DNA of 9,563 nt from Desulfonatronovibrio sp. (GCA_003558575.1 PWPY01000200.1:1-9563); one strand, 5' to 3'; shown: positions 1 through 6,813, counted from the stretch's first letter. Notes: a model not told the origin generated them from the letters alone. Numbers and translations: made by a program.

Positions 1-309
1 ATCGGGTTTCATGGCCTCCAAGGTCAGGACTGTGTCCCTCAGACTTTCACCTTTTTGAAGACTGCTTCCCGTGGTTGCCAGGGAAAAGCTGTCTGCGGAC
101 AGCCTCTTGGCAGCCATGTCAAAGGATGTTTTAGTCCGGGTAGATGGTTCAGCAAAAAAAAGGACTACGCTCTTTCCTTTGAGAATGGGAACTTTTTTTA
201 TACTGCGGGAGTTGATTTCAATGAATCTGGAGGAAGTGTCAAAGATATGCTTAATTTCGTCATCAGACAAGGATTCAATATCCAGAAGGTCCTTGTGTGT
301 CCAGTTCAT
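1..309 (-). CDS. pyrB: Aspartate carbamoyltransferase catalytic subunit, N-terminal part (cut by window edge)
   Basis: The first 103 residues are encoded here on the minus strand, starting with ATG at 309-307; the rest lies to the left of the window. The protein condenses carbamoyl phosphate with aspartate in the first committed step of pyrimidine synthesis, in the cytoplasm. The carbamoyl-phosphate-binding segment is clear: [14 protein letters not shown] at residues 51-64 (the family STRT motif at 56-59), followed by MAAKRLSAD (65-73). Next comes SSLQKGE (82-88), carrying the conserved serine and lysine of the second carbamoyl-phosphate loop. The motif reads STRTK rather than the commoner STRTR; this is a mild change and the core STRT is intact. 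A good Shine-Dalgarno sequence (AAGGTGA, 319-313) sits just upstream of the start. The gene is transcribed divergently from the transporter operon. The open frame has no stop inside the window. Identification is firm; whether the protein is full length cannot be seen. Confidence 0.95.
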   Translation of the reverse strand, partial: MNWTHKDLLDIESLSDDEIKHIFDTSSRFIEINSRSIKKVPILKGKSVVLFFAEPSTRTKTSFDMAAKRLSADSFSLATTGSSLQKGESLRDTVLTLEAMKPD

Positions 310-329
310 GATTCACCTTTTGGGACTTG

Positions 330-335
330 ATTATA
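330..335 (-). promoter_or_regulatory. Candidate -10 box of the pyrB promoter
   Basis: On the minus strand this reads TATAAT, a perfect sigma-70 -10 hexamer, 20 nt upstream of the pyrB start codon. It implies a very short leader that begins just before the Shine-Dalgarno sequence. No good -35 hexamer stands at 16-18 bp (the best is TTATTG-like), so it may need an activator or be a chance AT-rich match. The short leader leaves no room for a pyrimidine attenuator in front of pyrB. Confidence 0.4.
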
Positions 336-557
336 TGTTAGTGAACGGCCTACAATAAGGATAGTATGAAACGGGGCTTAGATAATTTGGAGTATCCCTT
401 GTTTTTGAAAGCGAAAAAAAATTTTATGCAATTTTAGGCTGATAGGCAAGGATATTTTGATCTTACCAGAGTCCTATCCGTAGACAGTATCCTGCCGAGA
501 ATCCTTTTACTGGATAAATTACTCCTTTGGTCGTTTTTGTAGGGTTCATCAATTTAT

Positions 558-563
558 TACAAT
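558..563 (+). promoter_or_regulatory. Possible -10 box of the livK promoter
   Basis: TACAAT matches the sigma-70 -10 consensus at five of six positions and lies 55 nt upstream of the livK start. The best -35-like hexamer, TTGTAG at 537-542, gives a 15-bp spacer, which is too short to be convincing. It is followed by a small AT-rich inverted repeat, AATTT-AAA-AAATT (561-573). Treat it as a candidate only. Confidence 0.22.
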
Positions 564-618
564 TTAAAAAATTAAAGGTCAAAATCCAGTGATGTTTTGC
601 AGAAAAAGGGGAGAACAA

Positions 619-1761
619 ATGAAAAAGATTTTAATGTCTTTGTTGGCTATGTTTGTAGTTTTTACCGCGGGAAATGTTTATGCGGGTGACAGCATCAAAA
701 TCGGGGTTGTGGCTTCGGTTACAGGTCCGGCTTCCTTTCTGGGAGAGCCTGAGAGAAATACCCTGGTTATGCTTGAAGACCAGATCAACGCTTCAGGCGG
801 GATCATGGGTAAAAAACTGGAAATAATTATCTATGATGATGAAACTGAAGTAAACAAGGCAGTCCTGGCAGCTGACAGGCTCATCAGAAGGGACAGGGTT
901 CAGGCTGGAATTGGAGGTACTACCTCGGGTAACACCCTGGCTATCATGAGTAACTTTACCAGGGCTCAGATTCCCCTTGTATCCATGGCGGCTGCTGAAA
1001 GGATAGTTAATCCTGTTAATCCCTGGATTTTCAAAACACCCCAGTCCGACAGACATGCGGTAACCAGAATTCTTAAACATGCCAAGGCTCAGGGGTACCA
1101 GAATGTTGCCATTCTTACAGTATCCGATGGTTTTGGGCAGGCTGGACGCGAAGTTTTAAGAGAGCTGGTGCCTGAAATGGGCTTTAATCTGGTTGCTGAT
1201 GAGATATTTGGTCCCAGGGATACCGATATGACTTCACAGCTTACCAGGATCAGAAATCAGAGTCCTGATGCCATCATCTGCTGGGGAACCAACCCCGGTC
1301 CAGCAGTTATTGCCAGGAACAGACAGCAATTAAGACTTGATATTCCTCTGTATATGAGTCATGGAGTTGCCTCGAGAAGATTTATTGAGTTGGCCGGAAG
1401 CGCAGCTGAAGGGTTGCTCCTTCCTCTGGGAAGACTCGCGGTGGCTGAACAGATTCCTGATGATCATCCTCAGAAAGGCCTTCTCCTTGACTATATTTCA
1501 CAGTATGAAGAAAGGTTTAATGCCCCTGTGTCTTCCTTTGGAGGCTATGCCTGGGATGCCCTTATGCTTATCAAAGAAGCCATAGAAAAGGGCGAATCAG
1601 CTGAACCCAAAAGTATCAGGGATAACTTAGAAAAAATTCAAGGATTTGTTGGTACTGGAGGGATTTTTAATCTTTCTCCTGAGGATCACAATGGACTTGA
1701 TGAGTCCTCTTTTGTCATGGCGGTCATTGAAGATCAGGATTGGAAAATAGTATCTGAGTAA
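619..1761 (+). CDS. livK: Branched-chain/aromatic amino acid-type ABC transporter, periplasmic substrate-binding protein
   Basis: A 380-residue type-1 periplasmic binding protein (Leu/Ile/Val-binding, HAAT family) that would capture the ligand in the periplasm and deliver it to the LivH/LivM permease. The start at 619 is chosen over the in-frame ATG at 589 for two reasons. It has a strong Shine-Dalgarno sequence, AGGGGAG (607-613), 5 nt upstream. It also begins a clean Sec signal peptide: MKK, a hydrophobic stretch at residues 5-17, and a likely cleavage after VYA (residue 22). The mature protein opens with the family hallmark IKIGVVASVTGPASFLG (26-42). It continues with the INASGGIMGKKLEI segment (56-69), the DDETEVNKAVLAADRLI helix (73-89) and GTTSGNTLA (100-108), where ligand-contacting residues usually sit. 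There is no lipobox, so it should be a soluble periplasmic protein. Length is normal. The exact ligand cannot be read from sequence; the downstream PaaK-like gene makes an aromatic or aryl acid a fair alternative to leucine, isoleucine or valine. Confidence 0.92.
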   Translation: MKKILMSLLAMFVVFTAGNVYAGDSIKIGVVASVTGPASFLGEPERNTLVMLEDQINASGGIMGKKLEIIIYDDETEVNKAVLAADRLIRRDRVQAGIGGTTSGNTLAIMSNFTRAQIPLVSMAAAERIVNPVNPWIFKTPQSDRHAVTRILKHAKAQGYQNVAILTVSDGFGQAGREVLRELVPEMGFNLVADEIFGPRDTDMTSQLTRIRNQSPDAIICWGTNPGPAVIARNRQQLRLDIPLYMSHGVASRRFIELAGSAAEGLLLPLGRLAVAEQIPDDHPQKGLLLDYISQYEERFNAPVSSFGGYAWDALMLIKEAIEKGESAEPKSIRDNLEKIQGFVGTGGIFNLSPEDHNGLDESSFVMAVIEDQDWKIVSE

Positions 1762-1784
1762 ACAGCTGTTTGTCATTTTTTATC

Positions 1785-1945
1785 CTGGAGCCTGTCCGGG
1801 TTTATAATGTCTGCAAAGCTCCCTGTAGCGGCTCCGTAATACAGAACCAGTCTTCTTGCGATTTAGCAAAATAAATACTGGTTTTGCAGAGCGGAGCCGT
1901 TGCCGGTCAAGCAATGCAGTCTTTGGAAACCCGGACAGGCTCCAG
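1785..1945. repeat. 161-bp imperfect palindrome with perfect 19-bp terminal inverted repeats (MITE-like or large mRNA hairpin)
   Basis: The outer arms, CTGGAGCCTGTCCGGGTTT (1785-1803) and its exact reverse complement (1927-1945), match over all 19 bases. Further complementary blocks lie nested and nearly in register: CTGCA/TGCAG (1811-1815 with 1915-1919), CGGCTCCG/CGGAGCCG (1829-1836 with 1892-1899), AACCAGT/ACTGGTT (1845-1851 with 1877-1883), and a tip of TTGC/GCAA (1856-1859 with 1866-1869). The transcript could therefore fold into one long cruciform-like hairpin. It starts 24 nt after the livK stop. No U-run follows the right arm, so it is not a simple terminator. No coding frame is apparent and no obvious target-site duplication flanks it. 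It is either a miniature inverted-repeat element or a REP-like structure protecting the livK mRNA 3' end; the sequence alone cannot decide. Confidence 0.85.
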
Positions 1946-1974
1946 TCTCTTGGTGTAAGCCATAAGCAGTGAAT

Positions 1975-1988
1975 GGTGAATATTTACC
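1975..1988. repeat. 14-bp near-perfect palindrome upstream of livH
   Basis: GGTGAATATTTACC is palindromic except for one G/T pair, which would still wobble-pair in RNA. It lies between the long inverted repeat and the livH hairpin. It could be a small operator, but its AT-rich centre makes chance plausible. Confidence 0.25.
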
Positions 1989-2011
1989 TGAATAATATCA
2001 CAGGAGCATAA

Positions 2012-2040
2012 AAAAGCCTGTAGTCTTTCAGCAGGCTTTT
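2012..2040 (+). terminator. Terminator/attenuator-like hairpin immediately upstream of livH
   Basis: AAAAGCCTG (2012-2020) pairs perfectly with CAGGCTTTT (2032-2040) around an 11-nt loop, giving a 9-bp stem preceded by an A-run and ending in four T. This is the shape of a weak, possibly bidirectional, intrinsic terminator; the T-run is short and is broken by GAAC. It ends 12 nt before the livH ATG, so full termination would require a livH promoter inside the remaining few bases, which is not possible. Partial termination, attenuation or mRNA 3'-end protection for livK is more likely. Confidence 0.6.
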
Positions 2041-2052
2041 GAACTTAAGAAT

Positions 2053-2934
2053 ATGGATTTAGGCAGTTTTCTTCAATATTTGATATCCGGTTTGACCATT
2101 GGCAGCACCTATGGTCTCACAGCCCTTGGCTTTACCATTATATTTAATGCCACCAGAGTAATAAATTTTGCCCAGGGTGAGTTTGTTATGATGGGCGGTA
2201 TGCTCTCGGTTTTTTTTCTGAGTGCCATGGGAGCCGGGCTTTTTCCGGCAATTGTTCTGGCAGTGACCTGCACCACCCTGGCTGGAGTGGTCATGGAGAG
2301 GTTGGTTATTCGTCCTGTTCAGGGTGCAAATGTCATAAATATAATTCTCATCACCATTGGCGTATCCATCTTTATCCGGGGACTGGTAATGCTTTTCCTG
2401 GGTAAAGACACTTTTGCCCTTCCCCCGTTTATGGGTACAGAATCCCTGAATTTTTTCGGAGCCACAATTATTCCCCAGAGTTTGTGGATTCTAACTATTA
2501 CCATGTTTGTTCTTGTTGGGCTGAGGATTTTTTTTAACAAGACCATATTTGGCAAGGCCATGCTCGCATGTTCCTTTGAACAGAAGGCAGCCCATCTCGT
2601 GGGTATCAGTGTGGATAGAATGGTCATGCTGTCTTTTGCCATTTCCGCTCTGGTAGGATCCATTGGGGGAGTTATTCTGGCCCCGATAACCATGACATCT
2701 TATGATGTAGGGATTTTGCTTGGGCTTAAAGGTTTTGCCGCCTGTATTCTGGGCGGGCTGGGCAATCCCTTTGGTGCTGCCGCAGGAGGGCTGATAATTG
2801 GTGTTCTGGAGGCCCTGGGCGCAGGTTATATATCCTCAGCTTTTAAGGATGCCTTTGCTTTTATTATCCTCCTGGCCATTTTATTTGTTAAACCCTCAGG
2901 CATATTCGGCAAGGCCGAAATTGAGAGGGTCTAA
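2053..2934 (+). CDS. livH: Branched-chain amino acid-type ABC transporter permease LivH
   Basis: A 293-residue inner-membrane permease, one half of the LivHM translocation channel. The N-terminus SGLTIGSTYGLTALGFTIIF (12-31) is the first membrane helix and is followed by the family motif INFAQGEFVMMGG (37-49). Several further hydrophobic helices are visible, for example near 62-80, 95-116, 145-161, 191-212 and 265-279. The cytoplasmic coupling segment EQKAAHLVGISVDRM (176-190) would contact the ATPases. The conserved GLKGFAACILGGLGNPFGA stretch lies at 224-242. Length is typical. The start at 2053 fits family N-termini, but its ribosome-binding site is poor (only TTAAGA in the usual place). 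An AGGAG (2002-2006) lies further up, on the other side of the hairpin at 2012-2040. The gene is separated from livK by 291 bp, yet livM follows it after a single base. Confidence 0.95.
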   Translation: MDLGSFLQYLISGLTIGSTYGLTALGFTIIFNATRVINFAQGEFVMMGGMLSVFFLSAMGAGLFPAIVLAVTCTTLAGVVMERLVIRPVQGANVINIILITIGVSIFIRGLVMLFLGKDTFALPPFMGTESLNFFGATIIPQSLWILTITMFVLVGLRIFFNKTIFGKAMLACSFEQKAAHLVGISVDRMVMLSFAISALVGSIGGVILAPITMTSYDVGILLGLKGFAACILGGLGNPFGAAAGGLIIGVLEALGAGYISSAFKDAFAFIILLAILFVKPSGIFGKAEIERV

Positions 2935-2935
2935 G

Positions 2936-3907
2936 ATGGAAGGAAAAAAAGGCATATTTTCTTTTTTGATTTTTGTGGTAATAACATTTGGTTTTCCCTG
3001 GATGCTGACCAATGATTACTATCTGAGCATACTTATCCTGTCAGGCATCACAGCCATTGGCGTAGTGGGGCTTAATCTTCTTCTGGGCTATGCTGGCCAG
3101 ATATCCATTGGTCACGCAGCTTTCTTTGGTATTTCAGCCTATACTTCAGCCATTTTAACTACTAATTATGGCCTGTCTGTGGGCACAGGCATTTTCAGCG
3201 GTATAGCTCTTTCATCTGTAGTTGCAGTGATTATCGGTATTCCCGCTTTAAAACTAAAAGCCCTTTCTCTGGCCATGGCTACCCTGGGTTTTGGACTTAT
3301 TGTCTATATTTTTCTCAACGAGACTATTACCCTTACAGGGGGGCCTTCAGGGTTTGTGGGTATCCCCAGGTTCAATATCCTGGGGTATGATTTTTACTCT
3401 GATCTGGCATATTATTATCTGGTCGCAATAATACTTACCTTTGTAATAATCATCTCCCTTAATATCATTAATTCCAGAGCCGGAAGGGCACTCAAGGCTA
3501 TTCATTCCAGTGAAAATGCAGCCATGGTCATGGGAATAAATGTGGCCAGATTCAAACTTTTTGTTTTTGTCCTCTCTGCAGTTTTTGCTGCTACAGCAGG
3601 AGGTCTGTACGCTCATTATCTTAGTTTTGTAGCCCCTTCGTCATTTGATTTTCATTTTTCCATCAAGCTCATTGTCATGGCGGTTCTCGGAGGAATGTCC
3701 AGTGTGTGGGGAGGAGTCATTGGAGCCTTGTTTTTGACATCCATGCCTGAATTTCTGCGTATATACGAAGAGCTTGAAACCATACTTTACGGTTTGATTC
3801 TGATTCTGTGCATGATGTTCATGCCCCAAGGTATTGTTGGTGGAATAGGAAAGCTGTCTGGATTTGTTATGGGTATGTTTTCCAGGGGCGGAGGCAGAAA
3901 TGAATAA
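2936..3907 (+). CDS. livM: Branched-chain amino acid-type ABC transporter permease LivM
   Basis: A 323-residue inner-membrane permease that pairs with LivH. The start at 2936, one base after the livH stop, is preferred over a longer in-frame start at 2798 lying inside livH. It is preceded by GAGAGG as Shine-Dalgarno sequence, and the encoded N-terminus (MEGKKG followed by a hydrophobic helix at 8-24) is family-like. The hallmark GYAGQISIGHAAFFGISAYT is at residues 51-70. The ATPase-coupling loop RALKAIHSSENAAMVMGINV is at 184-203, and the C-terminal LGGMSSVWGGVIGA at 251-264. A glycine- and arginine-rich tail ends the protein. The last 8 bases overlap the start of livG, which points to translational coupling. 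Length and motifs are normal. Confidence 0.95.
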   Translation: MEGKKGIFSFLIFVVITFGFPWMLTNDYYLSILILSGITAIGVVGLNLLLGYAGQISIGHAAFFGISAYTSAILTTNYGLSVGTGIFSGIALSSVVAVIIGIPALKLKALSLAMATLGFGLIVYIFLNETITLTGGPSGFVGIPRFNILGYDFYSDLAYYYLVAIILTFVIIISLNIINSRAGRALKAIHSSENAAMVMGINVARFKLFVFVLSAVFAATAGGLYAHYLSFVAPSSFDFHFSIKLIVMAVLGGMSSVWGGVIGALFLTSMPEFLRIYEELETILYGLILILCMMFMPQGIVGGIGKLSGFVMGMFSRGGGRNE

Positions 3908-4676
3908 TGGTACATCTTTACTCAAATGCAGTGATGTTTATGTGCGTTTTGGTGGAGTTATGGCTTTAAGTGATGTCAGCATGGATGTTCAGGAAGGGAC
4001 CATTGCTGCCCTTATAGGACCAAACGGAGCTGGAAAGACTACTTTGCTCAACGTGATCACTGGAATGGTTGCCCAGACAGAAGGCAGTATATTTTTCCGG
4101 CTTGATGATTTATCAGAGGCCCAGCCCCACATTCGTTCTCAGAAGGGCATGGTCAGGACATTTCAAAATCTTGAGGTGTTTTCTCATATGACAGTGCTTG
4201 AAAATGTCATGACTGGAGCCCATAACCTGTATAAATATTCCGTGTTAGACAGTATTTTCAAAACACCCAGGTATTTTTCCCAGGAAAAAAAATGTCGCGA
4301 AGCTGCCATGGAAAAACTCAGGTTTGTAGGTCTTGAAGATGATTGGAATAAGAATGCTGTGGATCTGCCTTATGGAAAGCAGCGTCTTCTGGAGTTGGCC
4401 CGGGCCATTTGCGGAGATCCTGTTCTTCTGCTTCTGGATGAACCTGCAGCAGGCCTCAATCCCAAAGAAACCAGTTCTCTGGGCAGGGTAATAGCAGCAG
4501 TAAGAGATGAGCTCAAGATAACTATTGTACTGGTGGAGCATGATATGGAGCTGGTCATGAGCATCAGTGATGATATTACTGTTCTTAATTTTGGACAGGT
4601 CATAGCCAGGGGGACACCTGGTGAGATTCAGAAAAACCCAGAGGTTATCAAGGCCTACTTAGGCAGTGATGATTAG
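3900..4676 (+). CDS. livG: Branched-chain amino acid-type ABC transporter ATPase LivG
   Basis: A 258-residue cytoplasmic ATPase that, with LivF, powers the importer. The start at 3900 is chosen because GGAGG (3890-3894) lies 5 nt upstream; the frame stays open further up to an ATG at 3864 inside livM, but that would add a non-family N-terminus. Walker A is GPNGAGKTT (40-48). The Q-loop glutamine is Q89 in RTFQNLEVF. The signature region reads LPYGKQRLLELARA (156-169), the degenerate form typical of LivG rather than LSGGQ. Walker B is VLLLLDEP (175-182) with catalytic E181, and the switch histidine is H214 in LVEHDM. Residues 103-135, between Q-loop and signature, form the longer insert usual for LivG. 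All catalytic residues are present. The start overlaps livM by 8 nt and livF follows after 24 nt. Confidence 0.95.
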   Translation: MNNGTSLLKCSDVYVRFGGVMALSDVSMDVQEGTIAALIGPNGAGKTTLLNVITGMVAQTEGSIFFRLDDLSEAQPHIRSQKGMVRTFQNLEVFSHMTVLENVMTGAHNLYKYSVLDSIFKTPRYFSQEKKCREAAMEKLRFVGLEDDWNKNAVDLPYGKQRLLELARAICGDPVLLLLDEPAAGLNPKETSSLGRVIAAVRDELKITIVLVEHDMELVMSISDDITVLNFGQVIARGTPGEIQKNPEVIKAYLGSDD

Positions 4677-4700
4677 CAACAAGACAAATTAAAAAGATAA

Positions 4701-5429
4701 ATGCTGGTAATTAAAAATATTGATGTTTTCTATGGCAATGTCCATGCTGTAAAAAAGGTTTCTCTTCATGTTGATCAGGGAGAGATAGTAGCCTTGATTG
4801 GAGGTAACGGCGCTGGAAAGACCACGCTGCTCAGTACCGTTTCCGGGCTTATCCGGGCCAGAAGTGGTGAAGTGATTTTTGACGGTTCTCAGATAACCAG
4901 GCAGAAACCTGAAAAAATAGTAAGTTCAGGAATATCTCAGGTTCCTGAAAGAAGGCTGGTTTTCAAACCATTATCCGTAGAGGACAATCTTCTTCTTGGC
5001 TCATATCATCGCTACAGCTTTGGAAAGTCCAAAGCCATAGCAGGGGATATTGATGATATTTATGCCATGTTCCCTGTTTTGGGTCAGCGCAAAGACCAGC
5101 CTGCAGGAACTCTTTCAGGCGGAGAGCAGCAGATGCTGGCCATAGGCAGGGCATTGATGGCCAAACCCAGGCTTCTGCTTCTCGATGAACCCAGCATGGG
5201 GCTTGCCCCTGCAGTTTCCCAGATGATTTTCAGGCATATTGGCAAGCTCAGGGATGAACTTGGTGTTACTGTACTTCTCGTGGAACAAAATGCCAGAAGC
5301 GCCTTGAAGATTTCTGATCGCGGTTACGTCCTGGAGACAGGACGGGTAATTGTTCAGGGAACATCTCAGGAGCTTGCCCAGAATAATGATGTTCAGCGGG
5401 CGTATCTGGGCAGAGATGCATCTGATTAA
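4701..5429 (+). CDS. livF: Branched-chain amino acid-type ABC transporter ATPase LivF
   Basis: A 242-residue cytoplasmic ATPase, partner of LivG. Walker A is GGNGAGKTT (34-42), the Q-loop glutamine is Q80 in SQVPERRLVF, and the signature is the canonical LSGGEQQ (138-144). Walker B is RLLLLDEP (157-164) with E163. The switch position holds glutamine (LVEQN, Q196) instead of histidine; this VEQN form is the norm in LivF proteins and is not a defect. The start at 4701 gives the family N-terminus (MLVIKNIDVFYG). Its upstream sequence is A-rich with no clear Shine-Dalgarno core, so translation may rely on coupling to livG, which ends 24 nt earlier. Length is normal. Confidence 0.95.
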   Translation: MLVIKNIDVFYGNVHAVKKVSLHVDQGEIVALIGGNGAGKTTLLSTVSGLIRARSGEVIFDGSQITRQKPEKIVSSGISQVPERRLVFKPLSVEDNLLLGSYHRYSFGKSKAIAGDIDDIYAMFPVLGQRKDQPAGTLSGGEQQMLAIGRALMAKPRLLLLDEPSMGLAPAVSQMIFRHIGKLRDELGVTVLLVEQNARSALKISDRGYVLETGRVIVQGTSQELAQNNDVQRAYLGRDASD

Positions 5430-5488
5430 TTGATTTTTTATTAACGGATAGGGTTGCAGCAAAGTTCGCCGCTAAGGGAGTATGATCC

Positions 5489-6784
5489 ATGTATTTTGAA
5501 CCAAAATATGAGTGCATGAACCGAGAAAGTCTGGAGCAGCTCAAACTGGAAAGGCTGCAGGCTGCTCTTACCAGAATATCCAAAAACGTACCTTTTTACC
5601 GTAAGAAATTTGAGGAATTAAAGATTGATCCCTATGACTTTGAATCCCTTTATGATTTGGTCAATCTGCCTTTAACTACTAAGAATGATCTGGCAGAGCA
5701 CGCGCCTTACGGTCTTTTTGCTGTTCCCCTGCGGGAGGTGGTCCGCCTTCACGGGACCTATGGATTAAGGGGCAAATCAGTAGTTGTTGGATATACTATC
5801 AATGATATCCATCGCTGGTCTAAGCTTGCAGCCAGAGTACTCATGGCTGGAGGAGTGACTAAAGATGATGTGATTCAGGTGGCTTACAATTACGGGCTTT
5901 CCACAAGTGGTTTTGGTATCCATTACGGAGCTGAAGAGCTCGGTGCCACTGTTGTGCCAGCTTCAAGTGGCAATACCAATCGTCAGATCAGCATAATTCA
6001 AGATTATAATGTTACAACCCTGGTCTGTCTGCCGAGTTATGCCCTTTATCTTGCTGACAGAATGGAAGAAAAAGGAATTAATATCAACGCCCTGTCCCTC
6101 AGAACCGGACTTTTGGGGGAAGAAGCCTGGTCTGAAGAAACAAGGATTGAAATTCAGGACAGACTTAAAATAACAGCAGCGGATAATTACGGACTGAGTG
6201 AGATAATGGGCCCGGGTGTTGCTGGAGAATGTCTGGAAAGAAAAGGCATGCATGTTAATGAAGACCATTTCCTTCCCGAAGTTATTGATCCCAAAACTCT
6301 GAAACCTGTTGAACCAGGGCAGGTCGGAGAACTGGTAATAACCACTTTGACCAAGGAAGCCCTGCCTCTTATCCGCTTTAGAACAGGTGATCTGACACGC
6401 CTTATTTATGATCCATGTCCCTGTGGAAGAACCTTTGTCAGGATGCAGCGCATAACAGGACGTTGTGATGATATGCTTATCATTCAAGGTGTAAACGTCT
6501 TTCCTGAGCAAATAAGTATGATTCTGTCAGACACTGAAGGCAGGACCCCCAATTATCAGATTGTACTGGAACGTGAAGGCAGTCTGGACAAGGCAACAGT
6601 CCTAATGGAAGCAGATGTTCTAATCCCTGATAAAATCAAGGAACAGCAGAGATTTATTGAAGGGGTCAAACAGCGTCTTGCTATGGAGCTTGGAGTTTTC
6701 TTTGAGGTCAGGCTTGTGGAGCTAAGGAGCATGGTTTTTGAGGGAGACAAGGTCGTTCCTGTTGTGGATAAAAGGACATTTTAA
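5489..6784 (+). CDS. Phenylacetate-CoA ligase (PaaK) family adenylate-forming enzyme, altered P-loop
   Basis: A 431-residue member of the PaaK branch of the ANL superfamily. Typical members join an aryl- or other carboxylic acid to CoA through an acyl-AMP intermediate. The N-terminus (MYFEPKYECMNRESLEQLKLERL) and length are family-like, and GGGAG lies about 8 nt before the start. Recognisable motifs are YGLSTSGFGIHYGAEELGA (135-153), the A5 motif YGLSE (234-238), RFRTGDLTRLI (296-306), CPCGRT (310-315), the hinge/A8 region GRCDDMLIIQGVNVFP (324-339) and the C-terminal GDKVVPVVDKR (419-429). The oddity is the phosphate-binding loop. Instead of the usual SSGTTGKPT-like sequence it reads HGTYGLRGKSVVVGYT (88-103), keeping only the glycines and lysine. 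The frame is intact, so this is substitution, not a sequencing frameshift. Position 59 nt after livF, with no clear terminator between, suggests the acid it activates may derive from what the importer brings in. The substrate is unknown, so no gene symbol is given. Confidence 0.85.
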   Translation: MYFEPKYECMNRESLEQLKLERLQAALTRISKNVPFYRKKFEELKIDPYDFESLYDLVNLPLTTKNDLAEHAPYGLFAVPLREVVRLHGTYGLRGKSVVVGYTINDIHRWSKLAARVLMAGGVTKDDVIQVAYNYGLSTSGFGIHYGAEELGATVVPASSGNTNRQISIIQDYNVTTLVCLPSYALYLADRMEEKGININALSLRTGLLGEEAWSEETRIEIQDRLKITAADNYGLSEIMGPGVAGECLERKGMHVNEDHFLPEVIDPKTLKPVEPGQVGELVITTLTKEALPLIRFRTGDLTRLIYDPCPCGRTFVRMQRITGRCDDMLIIQGVNVFPEQISMILSDTEGRTPNYQIVLEREGSLDKATVLMEADVLIPDKIKEQQRFIEGVKQRLAMELGVFFEVRLVELRSMVFEGDKVVPVVDKRTF

Positions 6785-6799
6785 GATGACAGCTCACAA

Positions 6800-6813
6800 C
6801 TATCAATTGATAG
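6800..6813. repeat. 14-bp perfect palindrome before rimO
   Basis: CTATCAATTGATAG is a perfect palindrome in the 44-nt gap between the PaaK-like gene and rimO. In RNA it would form a 5-bp stem with an AAUU loop. The heptamer GATAGGT occurs twice here (6809-6815 and 6821-6827), the second copy overlapping the likely rimO ribosome-binding site. It may be an operator or a small mRNA hairpin. No promoter is evident. Confidence 0.35.

Larger units (their letters stand above)
310..618. other. Divergent intergenic control region between pyrB and livK
   Basis: This 309-bp AT-rich stretch has no convincing coding frame. It holds the pyrB -10 box and Shine-Dalgarno sequence at its left end, and the livK -10 candidate and ribosome-binding site at its right end. 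In the middle, GGCAAGGATA (445-454) and TATCCTGCC (488-496) could pair as a 9-bp stem with one bulged base around a 33-nt loop. That structure is weak and lacks a U-run. An extended frame for livK could begin at ATG 589, but see the livK entry. I see no tRNA, known riboswitch or sigma-54 box. Confidence 0.6.

Noticed and set aside
55..358. Two plus-strand open frames at the left end (91 and 95 codons)
   Set aside because: They lie antisense to pyrB, whose minus-strand translation has clear family motifs. Neither plus-strand product resembles a known protein.
589..618. Longer start for the binding protein at ATG 589
   Set aside because: It would put MMFCRKRGEQ in front of a well-formed signal peptide. 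The ATG at 619 has a strong Shine-Dalgarno sequence 5 nt upstream.
1785..1945. Reading the long palindrome as a tRNA, riboswitch or simple terminator
   Set aside because: There is no cloverleaf or anticodon arm, no recognisable riboswitch core, and no U-run after the right arm.
2798..2935. Longer start for livM inside livH
   Set aside because: The extra 46 residues are an out-of-frame reading of livH. The ATG at 2936 directly after the livH stop has a Shine-Dalgarno sequence and gives a family-like N-terminus.
3864..3899. Longer start for livG inside livM
   Set aside because: The ATG at 3900 has GGAGG at ideal spacing. The added residues are not family-like.
4701..5429. LivF switch-histidine loss (VEQN) as a sign of inactivation
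   Set aside because: Glutamine at this position is usual in LivF-type ATPases, and Walker A, Walker B and the signature are all intact.
5963..6511. 182-codon minus-strand open frame inside the PaaK-like gene
   Set aside because: It is antisense to a gene with clear motifs, its composition is unlike a real protein, and it matches no family I recognise.
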